Shown here: positions 11,221 to 20,410 of the stretch, in pieces | Layout of the letters: each line of letters opens with the position of its first letter | Position numbering within the stretch: the stretch's first letter is position 1 | Source of the DNA: Phymatolithon calcareum | Taxonomy: Eukaryota; Rhodophyta; Florideophyceae; Hapalidiales | Assembly: GCA_977006965.1 (NCBI GenBank) | Contig: OZ345363.1 | Location: 2,356,001-2,420,000, forward strand | Length of the DNA stretch: 64,000 bases | Direction of reading: 5' to 3' | The notes under the pieces: generated by a model | Databases searched by the model: none | What the model was told of the DNA's origin: nothing | Seen by the model: only the letters and a program-made list of their open reading frames with translations | Program-made: the position numbers and the translations under genes

Positions 11221-11754
11221 TTATAAACGGTACATCGCCACCCTGCCGACATCGGCAAGCAACCGGATGCGCCGGGTATGATAGTAAGAGCACTGATTTC
11301 TTAGGTACGTTCTAGCGTAGTCAATCAGCAACACTGCCAATATTGGGGTCAGCACATTGACAGTACATACGATCTCCTTCATCGCGGACAGTCGGTCGCC
11401 CACAACCTCTTCGTTGTAGGTGCGATAGGCCCAGGTGTAGAATCTGTATGTGAGTGGCACAGGAACCTTCGCGCAATACCGCTCGTAACGACCCCATATG
11501 AGTCGAAAGTGATGAACACGGGCTTCACGAATGTGTTCTTCAGGACGACAGTGCAGTTTTTCCGGGTCAATTGCAGCATGTGCCTGCCAATCTGGCGTCA
11601 TGACCGTGGATATCGGTAACGCCCCGAACAAAACATACACCGAATCGGCATAATAGACCAGGAATCGCTCATTCCGCACAGCATGCACACACATCCACAG
11701 TGCGAACGCAAAGAGGCCGGCCTGGCCCCTCACATCTCGGCTCTTAGTCCACAA
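11221..11754 (-). CDS. Hypothetical 177-aa protein, possibly membrane-associated (left-arm copy)
   Basis: Not recognised. The frame is open for 177 codons in both arms. There are two hydrophobic stretches, near residues 13-25 (GLFAFALWMCVHAV) and 128-146 (VCTVNVLTPILAVLLIDYA), with a charged Tyr/Arg-rich middle (YERYCAKVPVPLTYRFYTWA). The four amino-acid differences from the right-arm copy are all replacements (A/D, F/P, L/F and R/G types), so I see no excess of silent changes that would argue for constraint. It may be a real gene or a fortuitous frame in a duplicated segment. Confidence 0.3.
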   Translation of the reverse strand: MWTKSRDVRGQAGLFAFALWMCVHAVRNERFLVYYADSVYVLFGALPISTVMTPDWQAHAAIDPEKLHCRPEEHIREARVHHFRLIWGRYERYCAKVPVPLTYRFYTWAYRTYNEEVVGDRLSAMKEIVCTVNVLTPILAVLLIDYARTYLRNQCSYYHTRRIRLLADVGRVAMYRL

Positions 11755-12128
11755 CTCATCTCTTCGCGCATAATCCCGAACACTCGGTGGAGGCCGAAGG
11801 GATACCCTTCGTCATGCACGACGCCGCCATAGTCAGGCTTATCAACCACGGCACGTGCTGCGCAGTGGGATTTGGCGGCGTCCTCCATCGCGCTCTCGGC
11901 CAGACTCATCAGGTTGGTAGGGAAAGGGAAAAAATTCCCAAAGCTCCGAGAGAAAAACACGCGCGAATGGGTTGCACATGTAATGGTGTGCTGCAGGCGT
12001 GGGCGGGCTTCGACCGTCGGCTGAGTTCCCGCCTCTGGAGGGGAAGCCGTGTGGTTCAAACTATTTTCGGTGTCCCACTGCGCGGGCCACTGTAGTGGTC
12101 CACGGGGCACTTTCGGCCCCGAGGACAA
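11730..12128 (-). CDS. Hypothetical 132-aa ORF, intact only in the left arm
   Basis: Unrecognised. It overlaps the start of the 177-aa ORF by 25 bases in another frame. In the right arm the equivalent frame is broken by one missing base in an A-run (31945-32163, then 32094-32342). That break argues against a conserved protein, though the two frames together with the 177-aa ORF might be degraded exons of one gene. Confidence 0.2.
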   Translation of the reverse strand: MSSGPKVPRGPLQWPAQWDTENSLNHTASPPEAGTQPTVEARPRLQHTITCATHSRVFFSRSFGNFFPFPTNLMSLAESAMEDAAKSHCAARAVVDKPDYGGVVHDEGYPFGLHRVFGIMREEMSCGLRAEM

Positions 12129-14509
12129 GTACCAAATCTAACCATGCTCGGCATATGCTACGTGTGTCTGTTGATAATTGCACTCTGTAAGCTCAGACCT
12201 ATTTTCGTGGCTCTGTAATTAATGATAGTTTATGATAGAAGTTAGAACTTGTACTTAGCCACTCGGACGGCACGACCTTTCACTAAAGGGGCAACCAGTG
12301 GCAAGATTTTGACTCTCTTCGCACGGACACCGAGTTGGCTCTTAACATGTCGCTTTCACACGTTCTTCTTGCCCCACATCGTGCGCAGAGCCTATGGATA
12401 TAGCGCCGTCATTGCCCACTGGGGCATTTTAATCCATTCGGGCTTAGGCCTGATTCTCGTTGGATATTTGATTCACTCTACGCCAGTCGAGTGCAGATTT
12501 ACGACTCGCTTAAAGGCACGATCCGCGTTGCTCTGCCACACAGTTCGCAAAGCGGCTACCGCTGGGAACCCGATAAGTCCCGGGCGAATGCAAAGCACTT
12601 TTGACAAGGTCTAGGATGAGTTGAGACAAGTGCATTGCACTGCATTTCCCGTCGTAGATGCTGGAAGAACTGCTTCCGATTTTTCGCGATCTCAACACCG
12701 CAACGTTTTGGTTGCAAGCGAATAAATGATGCTGTAGCCGTGCACGATATAATGTGATGCAAAGCGAGTTCCGCTATGTCGCTTTCTTCCATGGCGCCGA
12801 CTATGCAACAAGACTCTGCGAAAGAGAGTAACGCATGTCGATGCAAGACAAAAATTGGAATTGAGAGCAGTTTACAAGAGATTATCCACCGTCAATGAGA
12901 TTAGAGATAGAAAAGCACAAAAATCTATACTCCAAACAACATGATTTATAATATCTACAATACTCTTCACTCAAAACATGAGTTAATCCTTGTTTTTACC
13001 ATCCTAAACAATTTTTTCATCCAATAATAATGCATAGAAGCGTACGCGTCCCCTTCGACTAAAACAAAAATCTTTCCTTCTATCTCATTCTCTACTCTCT
13101 ATTTCATTGATCTCAGCTCTATCCTGTCCTATTCCCTATAACCGCAACTCTAGACTTACCCATTCCGTATACTCTAAAACATTTTATTTCTTTCCGTTTG
13201 TCAGTCGTCCAGGAAACTCAGGAGATTTTAAGTAGAAGTATGACCTTGAGTTTATCAGATTGATGCGAAATGCTTTCTCGGTTGAAGATGGGTGCTTCCC
13301 CAGTGAACGTACGATTAGCAGACAGCATCTCAAGCTTGCTGTCATAGAAGCGCCCCTGTCCTTACGTAGGCAGTCCTTGCTGTGCTGTAGCATACTGAAA
13401 ACAGAGACCTATCACAAAAAATGGATAGGAGGTTGGGTGTTCGAAAATCACGCACACAGAGAGTTCTCGTCCGGACAAGTTGATGATCACTGTTGTTCAA
13501 CTTGGATTGCGGGACCTGTAGGTTTGAGGAAATCCGGACCACGATGGAGTTCTGATGTGAGAATCTCTCTGAAACATGGGGACTGAGAACTTGAGTCCGA
13601 AGCCTGGGTCTGTATTTAGGGAAGTGAAGTCGGTCAGGAGCATCCAGGTCAAGATACGAAATGATACGTAATATAGGCACATCGGAGAATTGTCGCGGAA
13701 AGCATCTCAGGTGAAATATCTGCAATCTATATGTAGTGCGAAGCTTGCGTCGGTGTTATAGCTAGACAGGATGGATCTTATGACTTCCGCGAAGTGCACG
13801 AGGGCCCAGACATGGTTCGCCTCAATACTTTCTCCTTAGCCGCTAGTGGATTAAACACCTTCCACATGCCCTGGAACAATATACCTTCCGCAGGACCCTA
13901 TTTATGTACTCCCCTCCATCTCCAACACGCTAAAAATGCGAGTTATAAGAGCGAGTATTCGTGATGGGAACAGTGTGTAACTGTGCATGTTGAGGTGTAA
14001 CAGCACTGGCACAAAGCTCCACCTCCAGAGTAACTTTACACGAATTCCATTGGTCAGTGCAAATTTGATCAGTCATGACGGGGATTTCTTACGATTTCGC
14101 ACGTTTACAGTCCCCCGAAACTTCCACCTCTGATGTTCAATTTTGATTTGATAATTACAGATCCGCTACCAATGAAAGATTAATGGCGAAGATTCATTGG
14201 ATAGACCATCCTCTTGCGACAACTGTCTCGTACCCTGGCCTGTGTTTCGAGTGCGAATGAAAAACGTCAAGATTCCACTTGTCACATCGCCAAATCATGA
14301 CAAGAGTTACTGACAAATCCCCACCAATTACATTTCGCCCCCGAATCTCTACGGCAACATATTATTTGCTCTCCAAGACTGCTTAGAGCTAATCAAACGG
14401 TACTAAAAATTTACTTTGAGACTACTATCAATTCTAAAGCGGATAGAAGAGGTTACAATGTTTCTAATTTTTTCCAAGGAGCGCGCGGATATCGGTGCAT
14501 CAAGTTACC
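12129..14509. other. Inverted-repeat arm, no supported gene
   Basis: Open frames of 100-127 codons occur (12249-12614 on plus, 13342-13725 on minus). The first shows only amino-acid-changing differences between arms in the stretch I compared, and the second is shortened in the right arm. I treat them as non-coding. A T/C-rich stretch lies at 13060-13190. Confidence 0.45.
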
Positions 14510-14596
14510 GTTAACGCAGACTTACGCACTTGGTACCGCTAGAAAGGTCTTATTGTGGCGAGAAGATTGGTGCCAAGTGCGAAAATGTGCGTTAAC
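14510..14596. mobile_element. 87-bp miniature inverted-repeat element (also at 29477-29563)
   Basis: The ends are imperfect inverted repeats of 28 bp (GTTAACGCA...CGCACTTGG against its complement), with similarity continuing a few bases outward (AAGTT). Internal sequence is too short to code. Present at the same place in both arms, so it predates the inverted duplication. No clear TSD was seen; it could also be a conserved hairpin. Confidence 0.5.
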
Positions 14597-14933
14597 AGGA
14601 ACTTCGTGTGCCAGAACGCAGGCAATTCTTCTGGAAATATTTGCGAACTAAGATTAGAAAATTAGGAGGGCAAAATTGGAGTTCCATTACGATATGATAA
14701 ATTTAGAATCCTATTTTTAGTTACTTTTTGATGAGCGGGCGAGCTTTGCGCACCAACTTCCCCTTCGTGCTGACTTGCGACTTAGATACCGTTGGAAGGC
14801 GCTCATGAAGACAGACCCAAGAGTACCAAGCGCGCGCGGCCTGCCCAAAAACTAGAATAAATAAGATTGCTATCCTGCGAAAGAGGAAGCCGGTTAAATA
14901 GTATTCATGTCCCTCAGCGGGAGGATCGATGCC

Positions 14934-15064
14934 GAGTGGGGGGACTGGTTCGACATATTTGAAGTGAAAAACAACTTCGGGCAGACTGGCGCCATGATCA
15001 AAACCGTTAAAATTCGGAAAGGTCCTCCACAGAGCCCCTAATCGTGGCACCAGTCCCCCCACTC
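14934..15064. mobile_element. 131-bp element with 15-bp terminal inverted repeats (also at 29009-29139)
   Basis: GAGTGGGGGGACTGG at 14934-14948 is mirrored perfectly at 15050-15064. A further internal GGCGCCAGTC-like copy lies near 14986. No TSD was recognised. It may be a MITE or simply a G-rich snap-back repeat. Confidence 0.5.
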
Positions 15065-16350
15065 ATCTTTATTTTGGATTAATTTTCTGAATGGCGCCAG
15101 TTCCCCCTATCTTCTCTCTCTGTTCCACAGGCGCTGCGAGTTCGCCGTGCAAAGAATACCTCTTCCTAGACAAGCGCCAGGGACTCGACCGAGATTTTAA
15201 CGGCAGTCTCACCCTACCCTGAATGAAAAGGTACCGTAATGAGTCAGTCTTCATTCGAGTAAAACTGATTGCTGTTCTCATTCGCCGACAGCAGAGCATC
15301 CAATCCGCCAACGGAGACTCCCAACGACAATTCTTTAAATTTTTGATAGCCACCCTTCGGAAACGAATGAAACCTATCCTATCATCCTTCTCAATCGATA
15401 TCGGCTGCACAAAACCCCATGAGCTCCACTACGGTCGGGCCACGACCGGTCACATGCACCGCCGTCTCAGCCGTCACGAAATCCGAGAGCGTAAGATTTC
15501 CAGCCAGACCACGTACACTTCAACCCAACCTCCATACGCGTTTCCAGCGTATACTCAACCAAGGATATTGGCTGCTCAACGTCGAGCCGCGATCCCAGCC
15601 ATCACTACACATCCCCCACCAATCACGCCAATCTCGTCAACACTCCCAGCCTCAACATTCCTAGCCTACCAACTACACACACAGACCTCCAACCAATCAA
15701 CGCATTCCACCTATCAGCAGCCTTTAACACGACCAACCGACATTACCTTCTAACGTCATTCCAACCGGCACCTGGCTCAACCACAACAGCGGCAGGGGAC
15801 ATCCCTGCTTCCCCCGCTACAGTCAGTACAGTCGCACCTCTCCGCCACCAGCAACGATGTCACCCTGTTCCGTTGCACCACTCACCAGAATTAAATGTTG
15901 GTGGAGCCGATTCACCGTGGCTGAGCCAGTAAAAACGCGTATGCCTTCGCTTTGACAAGTGAAAAATCGCCGAGGGTTATTTACAGCTTACGCCGTCATG
16001 CGAGTTGCTGAGTGTGTAAGCTGTTTAGTTTAGATTGAAAAAAGGAGTTTCTGCCCTTACCTGTCTGGAAATCGCTTATGGTATAACAGACTACTGCCCT
16101 ACTTGCATTAGCGGCACAAAAAACATCATTTTGAGAGGAGATGAAAGAACTGCTGCTACAACATGCCTATGGACTTTTCCGAAAAACTATTATTGAACAA
16201 GACCCGCTCTAATACCTAATCGACAGTTTCATTTTCTAATTTGAAATATCACGTCCATGAAATGACGCAGCTCTTGATGCTGATCTTTGTCTAGAGTCTT
16301 CTCAGAGCGCATCGCTTTCAAGCGACACAACTTCAAATATCGAAGAACTA

Positions 16351-16562
16351 ATTTCCACGAATACGCTAATTCTGGCGCATGCTGGCGCATCTACTTCCGA
16401 CACGAAAGCCTATGCGCGCCTTAAATTACTGCTGCGAGACTTCAAGACTTGACCTCACGTAGCTCTAAAAAATCCTAAATTTTAAAAAAATTTCCACGAA
16501 TACGCTAATGCTGGCGCATGCTAGCGCATCTACTTCTGACACGAAAGCCTATGCGCGCCTTA
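16351..16562 (+). repeat. 73-bp direct duplication
   Basis: 16351-16423 and 16490-16562 are near identical (ATTTCCACGAATACGCTAAT ... TATGCGCGCCTTA), separated by 66 bp. Each contains an internal GCGCATGCT doublet. The right arm keeps both copies at 27495-27564 and 27635-27706. Confidence 0.85.
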
Positions 16563-17582
16563 TATTTCTAGAATCAGCTCGTCCTTGCGAGCTCAGCGAT
16601 ACTTATTTCATTGCACTGGGTAACCAGCAACAGATGCACCACAATTCGCGCGCCAGTGCAAAAATTAGAAAAAAATAGAATTAGGGACTCTGGGAGGAGG
16701 AGCCTAGCGTAATTAATTCTTCCAGACTGGTCAAATGTTTACGTCCTGTTAATCCACTGGGTGTAGAATGGCAATTAAAATTTCCAGTACGGCCAGCTAA
16801 TCCATTAGGAAGAAGTATAGGGGCTAGGAGCTCTTGAATAAATCATTGCATATTCCCACCTGCTCGACGTTTTCCAGCTCGCTGATGGCTTGCCCGCCCA
16901 GTTATTTCCTCTTTAAATACATGTAATACTTCTAGTGCCCTCACAGCAAGTCTAGCTCCTAATCGAGAATGTCACAAGCCGGGGCTATGAGCGAAGTTTT
17001 CTTCATCATTGCTGTGTACACTGCACTCCCATTCTTTGAAGCCAGTTCCGTGAAGGAAGTATGGTCCAGAAGTGTGGCCGGTGCCCAATGCGCGAGTTGG
17101 CGACGTAATTGACGGTTTGTTCCATGGCCTGCACCATTGCATTGGTCGCTTGAACAAATGCTATTGTCGGTGTCGGTGCAGAGCTAGAAACTGAGGTGGG
17201 CTGAGGGAAAGGTAATCATTGGCAATGGCTCCTAAATCACTGGCAGTAGTATTCATTCTCTTATGACCAATCTATCCACTACTACTAAAATCGCTGTCTC
17301 TGTGTGTGTGTGTCTGTCCGTGTCGCTTTTAATTCTCAGTGGTTACATTTTTACATCTACGTTTTGTGCGGAAATTTATTGGCTATTTGCAGTAATAAGA
17401 TAATGTTCAACAGAGTGGAATTGCACTGGGGAGAGGGATCACTCAGAATCCCCGGTGTTTTTCTTTTTCTGGGAAATCTATTGGCTGTATGCAGTTACAA
17501 TATAAGGTCCAACAGGGTGGATTTGCACTAAGGTGAGGGATCACTCGAAAATACATTTTTTGATGCGACATTAGGTCGGAAA

Positions 17583-19080
17583 TTACACCCGTAAACATGT
17601 GTAGATGGGGAGTGAGAGAAGGGGCGGGCGTACCTGAGGCATGGGTCGCAAAGGGTAAGAGGTGGGTGGAACAAGAGGAGTACTAGAGGCGGAAGGAGTA
17701 AATGGGGACTTCCATAAGGGCCGTATCAGAGGAAAGGGAAAAACACAATGGGCGCAAGGGGAAAATGCGGTGTGGTACAAGGGCTAAAAATGGAGTGATA
17801 AGAAGGGTACAAAGATAAAATGGGGCGTGACAAGGAGAGCAGTAAGGGAAAAATGGGTAAAACAGGCTGAGAATGAATTCGAAAGGGAGGGGAACGGCAC
17901 AAGGTGGAGAAAGACGTAAAAGGGGAGTGACATAAAGATGAAATGAGTGAGCTTAACGTTTGTGAGAGAAGTTCCAAGAAGGGCACAAGGGGATAATGGA
18001 TTGCGACACAAGGGCGCAAGGAGTTGAGAGAGAGTGAAAAAACGGGCGTACCAAGGGAAAAAGGAGCGACAGAAGGCTGCGCAAGTAGTAAATGAGAAGT
18101 GTGGTGGATGAACAGGCCAAGGAGCGAAATGTGGGGATAATCGAGCGCAGCACAATGAAACATGAAGCCGAGAAAGAACATGAGAGTGGCACGCTGCGTA
18201 GGGCAGGACACAAGACTCACAAGATTGTCGAACAAGTGTTAGCGGAAGTTAAGAATACAGAACACGGGGATAGAGGGGCGACGGAGAAGGACGCCAAATG
18301 AGAGGACTGGATTTTTCGGATAAAATATAGGAGCATGCTTCGTTTTTGGCTCAAGGGATAAGGAGGGACAAGAAGGGCACAAGAGGTCAAAGAGCGAGTG
18401 GTATGGAGAGGTGAAGGGTAGAGCGAAGTGACAAATGGGAAGGAAGGATGGAAAAGGGAGTGTCACGAGAGGCGTACCAGTGGTCACGGCGTTACTCAAA
18501 AGAAAAAAGCTGAATGAAACAAAGAGCGTCAACTGAAGCAAGGGACGAGAACGACACAAGGGAGAGGGAGTCGTAAAATTGGAGTGACACAAAAGAGGCA
18601 CCAGTCGAAAGAGAGTGACACAGGGGATGTAAGGAGTGAGCTCGATGGATGTAGGGGTGGTTCAAGAAGCGTACAATTGGAAAATGGAGATAGACAATGG
18701 CAAAGAGGGAAAAAGGGACGAGCACAAGTGATGAGATGAAAGTGATGCAAAACGCGGAAGGGTAAAGCGAGTGGGAAACGAGGGGCGTAACGAGGGCAGC
18801 GGAGTGATGAAATTGTCGGAAGTAGTAAGCGGAGAGTGGCACAAAGGGTGAATAGGAGAAATGCAGAGTGAAACAGGGCGGATGGAGGAGGAACGAGAGA
18901 GCCGATACACAGCACGAGAGTAATTATCAGTAGGCGAAGAGGGAAATTTCGGGCTGACGGAGTGCAGACCATTGACGCATGGAGCGGAGCAAGTACATGA
19001 GCTGGAAGGTTGGCAGTTCAGGACATGGGATTCACACGAGGAGCGGAAAAGTGTTAACGGAGGGTAAATATCCAAAGCAC
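17583..19080 (+). repeat. Purine-rich degenerate minisatellite-like array
   Basis: About 1.5 kb in which the plus strand is dominated by A and G. It is built from loosely repeated phrases such as GGAGTGACA, GGCACAAGGG, AAAATGGG and GGGCGTACC, recurring every 25-35 bases. No unit is exact. It has long open frames on the complement only because stop codons are rare in such sequence. The mirror copy is at 24978-26475 and nearly identical: I found a single replacement across the compared 169-codon stretch. Confidence 0.7.
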
Positions 19081-19328
19081 GGAGACGGGAGGAGGATTAG
19101 ACTAAATTGGAGGAATAGATCTTTTGTTTAAGTTCTCCATACTTTACACTCTTCATTTTCTATCTTTTGCATAGGTAGAAAGCGTCGCCACGGAGCCACT
19201 TGTTTGAACTAAAGTTTGCGCTTCTTTTTCTTACCGTCCATAACACGTACAACCACAAAATCACCTAATCAAATTTTTAGCTGAAACGTTTTACCCTTAC
19301 ATTCTCAAGAATCTTAGTGAGACTATTT
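19081..19328. other. Arm segment without gene
   Basis: AT-rich, with no frame or repeat of note; identical by eye in both arms. Confidence 0.4.
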
Positions 19329-19762
19329 GAGTCGGCGCAGAAGTAAAACCATGGTGCTTTTATATTTTTTGAATATCTTTTTATTTGGGCATAAAACATA
19401 ACGGCTCTCAGGCTTTATTTTCAGGTACAGTAATACTTCATGAAGGAACCAGGAGCTGAAATACGAGCTGTTCTCTCCTTGTTAAGAGAGAAGTCGTTTT
19501 CTTTCGAACCCCTTTCATCTTAAGTATACGTATTTTTCTTGTGCAGAACGTTGCAGAAACGTTTAATGAAAGCCCTTTTCACGTAAGCGACAGTTCGAAA
19601 AACTGTTGATTTGTACATGTAGCACTATTAACATCCCACTACTATATTCTCATACTGGTACAACAAACCTGGCTACAAGTAATCAGGCGCTCAAATCTTC
19701 AACCTGTATTTTCTCCGACTTCCAGAAATAGCCAAATTTCACTTTTACTTCTGCGCCGACTC
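19329..19762. mobile_element. 434-bp MITE-like element with 20-bp perfect TIRs (also at 24296-24729)
   Basis: GAGTCGGCGCAGAAGTAAAA at the left end is perfectly complementary to the right end. The flanks read ATTT on both sides, a candidate 4-bp TSD. There is no coding frame inside. The family cannot be named from TIR and TSD alone. It was present before the arms were duplicated. Confidence 0.6.
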
Positions 19763-19796
19763 ATTTAATAAGTTTAATTTTAAATACAAATTGTAA

Positions 19797-19859
19797 GGAT
19801 GTGCTGAGAGATAAATGCCACCATCACCATCATGGTGACATGTATCCCTCAGCACATCC
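19797..19859. repeat. 63-bp imperfect hairpin (also at 24199-24261)
   Basis: GGATGTGCTGAG pairs with CTCAGCACATCC, and the pairing continues inward with a few mismatches through a CCACCATCACCATCATGGTG tip. It lies about 60 bp upstream of the short coiled-coil ORF at 19921. It could be a folded RNA element or a solo snap-back repeat. Confidence 0.7.
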
Positions 19860-19920
19860 ATTCACTGTAAAATTTAACCCTCCTCTATTTCGTGTCTAGT
19901 TATTTCCGCCAAGCGACGAA

Positions 19921-20079
19921 ATGGTGTCTGAGCATGATGACTGGAAAATCATTGAGTCTGAGTCTGAACGGCTAAAAATTTCCTTGGCAAAAGATAAAGC
20001 CACAATCGCTTCTCTAGCGACCAAGCTGGAAACAATTATTGAAAAACGCCTTGATCTGCTCTCTTCAGCCTCCACGTGA
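19921..20079 (+). CDS. Short coiled-coil-like ORF (52 aa), first exon or uORF candidate
   Basis: The frame from ATG 19921 to TGA 20077 is rich in Glu, Lys, Leu and Ile with heptad-like spacing (SERLKISLAKDKATIASL...). Codon content looks protein-like rather than random. It is followed by a strong splice donor (GTAAGTATC at 20118), a pyrimidine-rich stretch and an acceptor (TTGTCAG, ending 20177), then another ORF at 20204. Its relation to that ORF is unclear because the first frame stops before the donor. The mirror copy in the right arm (23990-24148) is the same by eye. No family recognised. Confidence 0.35.
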   Translation: MVSEHDDWKIIESESERLKISLAKDKATIASLATKLETIIEKRLDLLSSAST

Positions 20080-20203
20080 AATATTGCTCTTAAATGCAGC
20101 GTTTTGGACAATCATTTGTAAGTATCTTTCTCTTTTATTTTTTTAACTGTTTCGGACTATATCCAAGCAATTGTCAGATCTTCTTTTTGTTAAAAACATT
20201 GAT

Positions 20204-20347
20204 ATGGATTCCTTTTTTGACTCTGCTTCGCGCGAATCGGCCCCCGAATACAACTTGGTTCATATGCTCTCCCCCCTCATTGGACAGCAAGACTTGAAGA
20301 TGGTTTCGGCGGAGGAGCTTACCGCGGCAAAAGAAAGATGCGAGTAG
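20204..20347 (+). CDS. Short acidic ORF (47 aa) next to the arm's inner edge
   Basis: MDSFFDSASRESAPEY begins an acidic 47-aa frame ending ...AEELTAAKERCE at 20347, just before the decamer repeat. The only difference seen from the mirror copy (about 23711-23854) is silent (ACA/ACG Thr), which is mild support for a translated protein. It may be one exon of a gene that includes the coiled-coil ORF upstream (candidate intron 20118-20177) or the zinc-finger ORF in the spacer; neither link can be shown from DNA alone. Confidence 0.35.
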   Translation: MDSFFDSASRESAPEYNLVHMLSPLIGQQDLKMVSAEELTAAKERCE

Positions 20348-20410
20348 GAATACTGCGCTTTAAGTGCAATGAGGGCATTGCTTTTGTCCGAGCTGATTAT
20401 CTTACTAATT

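Larger units (their letters stand above)
14597..17582. other. Inverted-repeat arm with short repeats, no supported gene
   Basis: Holds the element at 14934-15064 and the duplicated 73-mer at 16351-16562, both listed separately. ORFs at 14721-15062 (minus) and 15223-15753 (plus) are open in both arms but unrecognised. The latter is Thr/Pro/Gln-rich, and its right-arm copy is altered by a 16-base insertion, so coding is doubtful. A short TG microsatellite lies near 17303. Confidence 0.45.
9732..20405 (+). repeat. Left arm of giant inverted repeat (about 10.7 kb)
   Basis: Reverse-complement copy of 23653-34346. Landmarks pair throughout: 9741/34337, 11221/32851, 14510/29563, 16972/27084, 19329/24729 and 20405/23653. 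The outer edge is at 9732, where AGAAGGAGG begins the match; the inner edge is at 20405, after GATTATCTTAC. Arms differ by substitutions and small indels, e.g. a 16-nt insertion in the right arm near 28545, a GT-microsatellite length change near 17305 and a one-base A-run difference near 11936. Differences are frequent (about 3-5 percent in stretches compared by eye) in the outer half and very rare from about 17.6 kb to the inner edge. Confidence 0.95.

Noticed and set aside
12249-12614. 121-codon ORF present in both arms
   Set aside because: All differences noticed between the copies in the compared stretch alter amino acids; no sign of protein-level constraint and no recognisable domain.
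15223-15753. Thr/Pro/Gln-rich ORF conserved in both arms
   Set aside because: The right-arm copy carries a 16-base insertion that changes phase, and no domain or start context supports translation.
17583-19075. Several 110-170-codon frames on the pyrimidine strand of the array (and mirror copies at 24983-26475)
   Set aside because: Low-complexity Ser/Pro/Leu/Phe products in overlapping frames; openness is explained by the near absence of A/G-containing stops.
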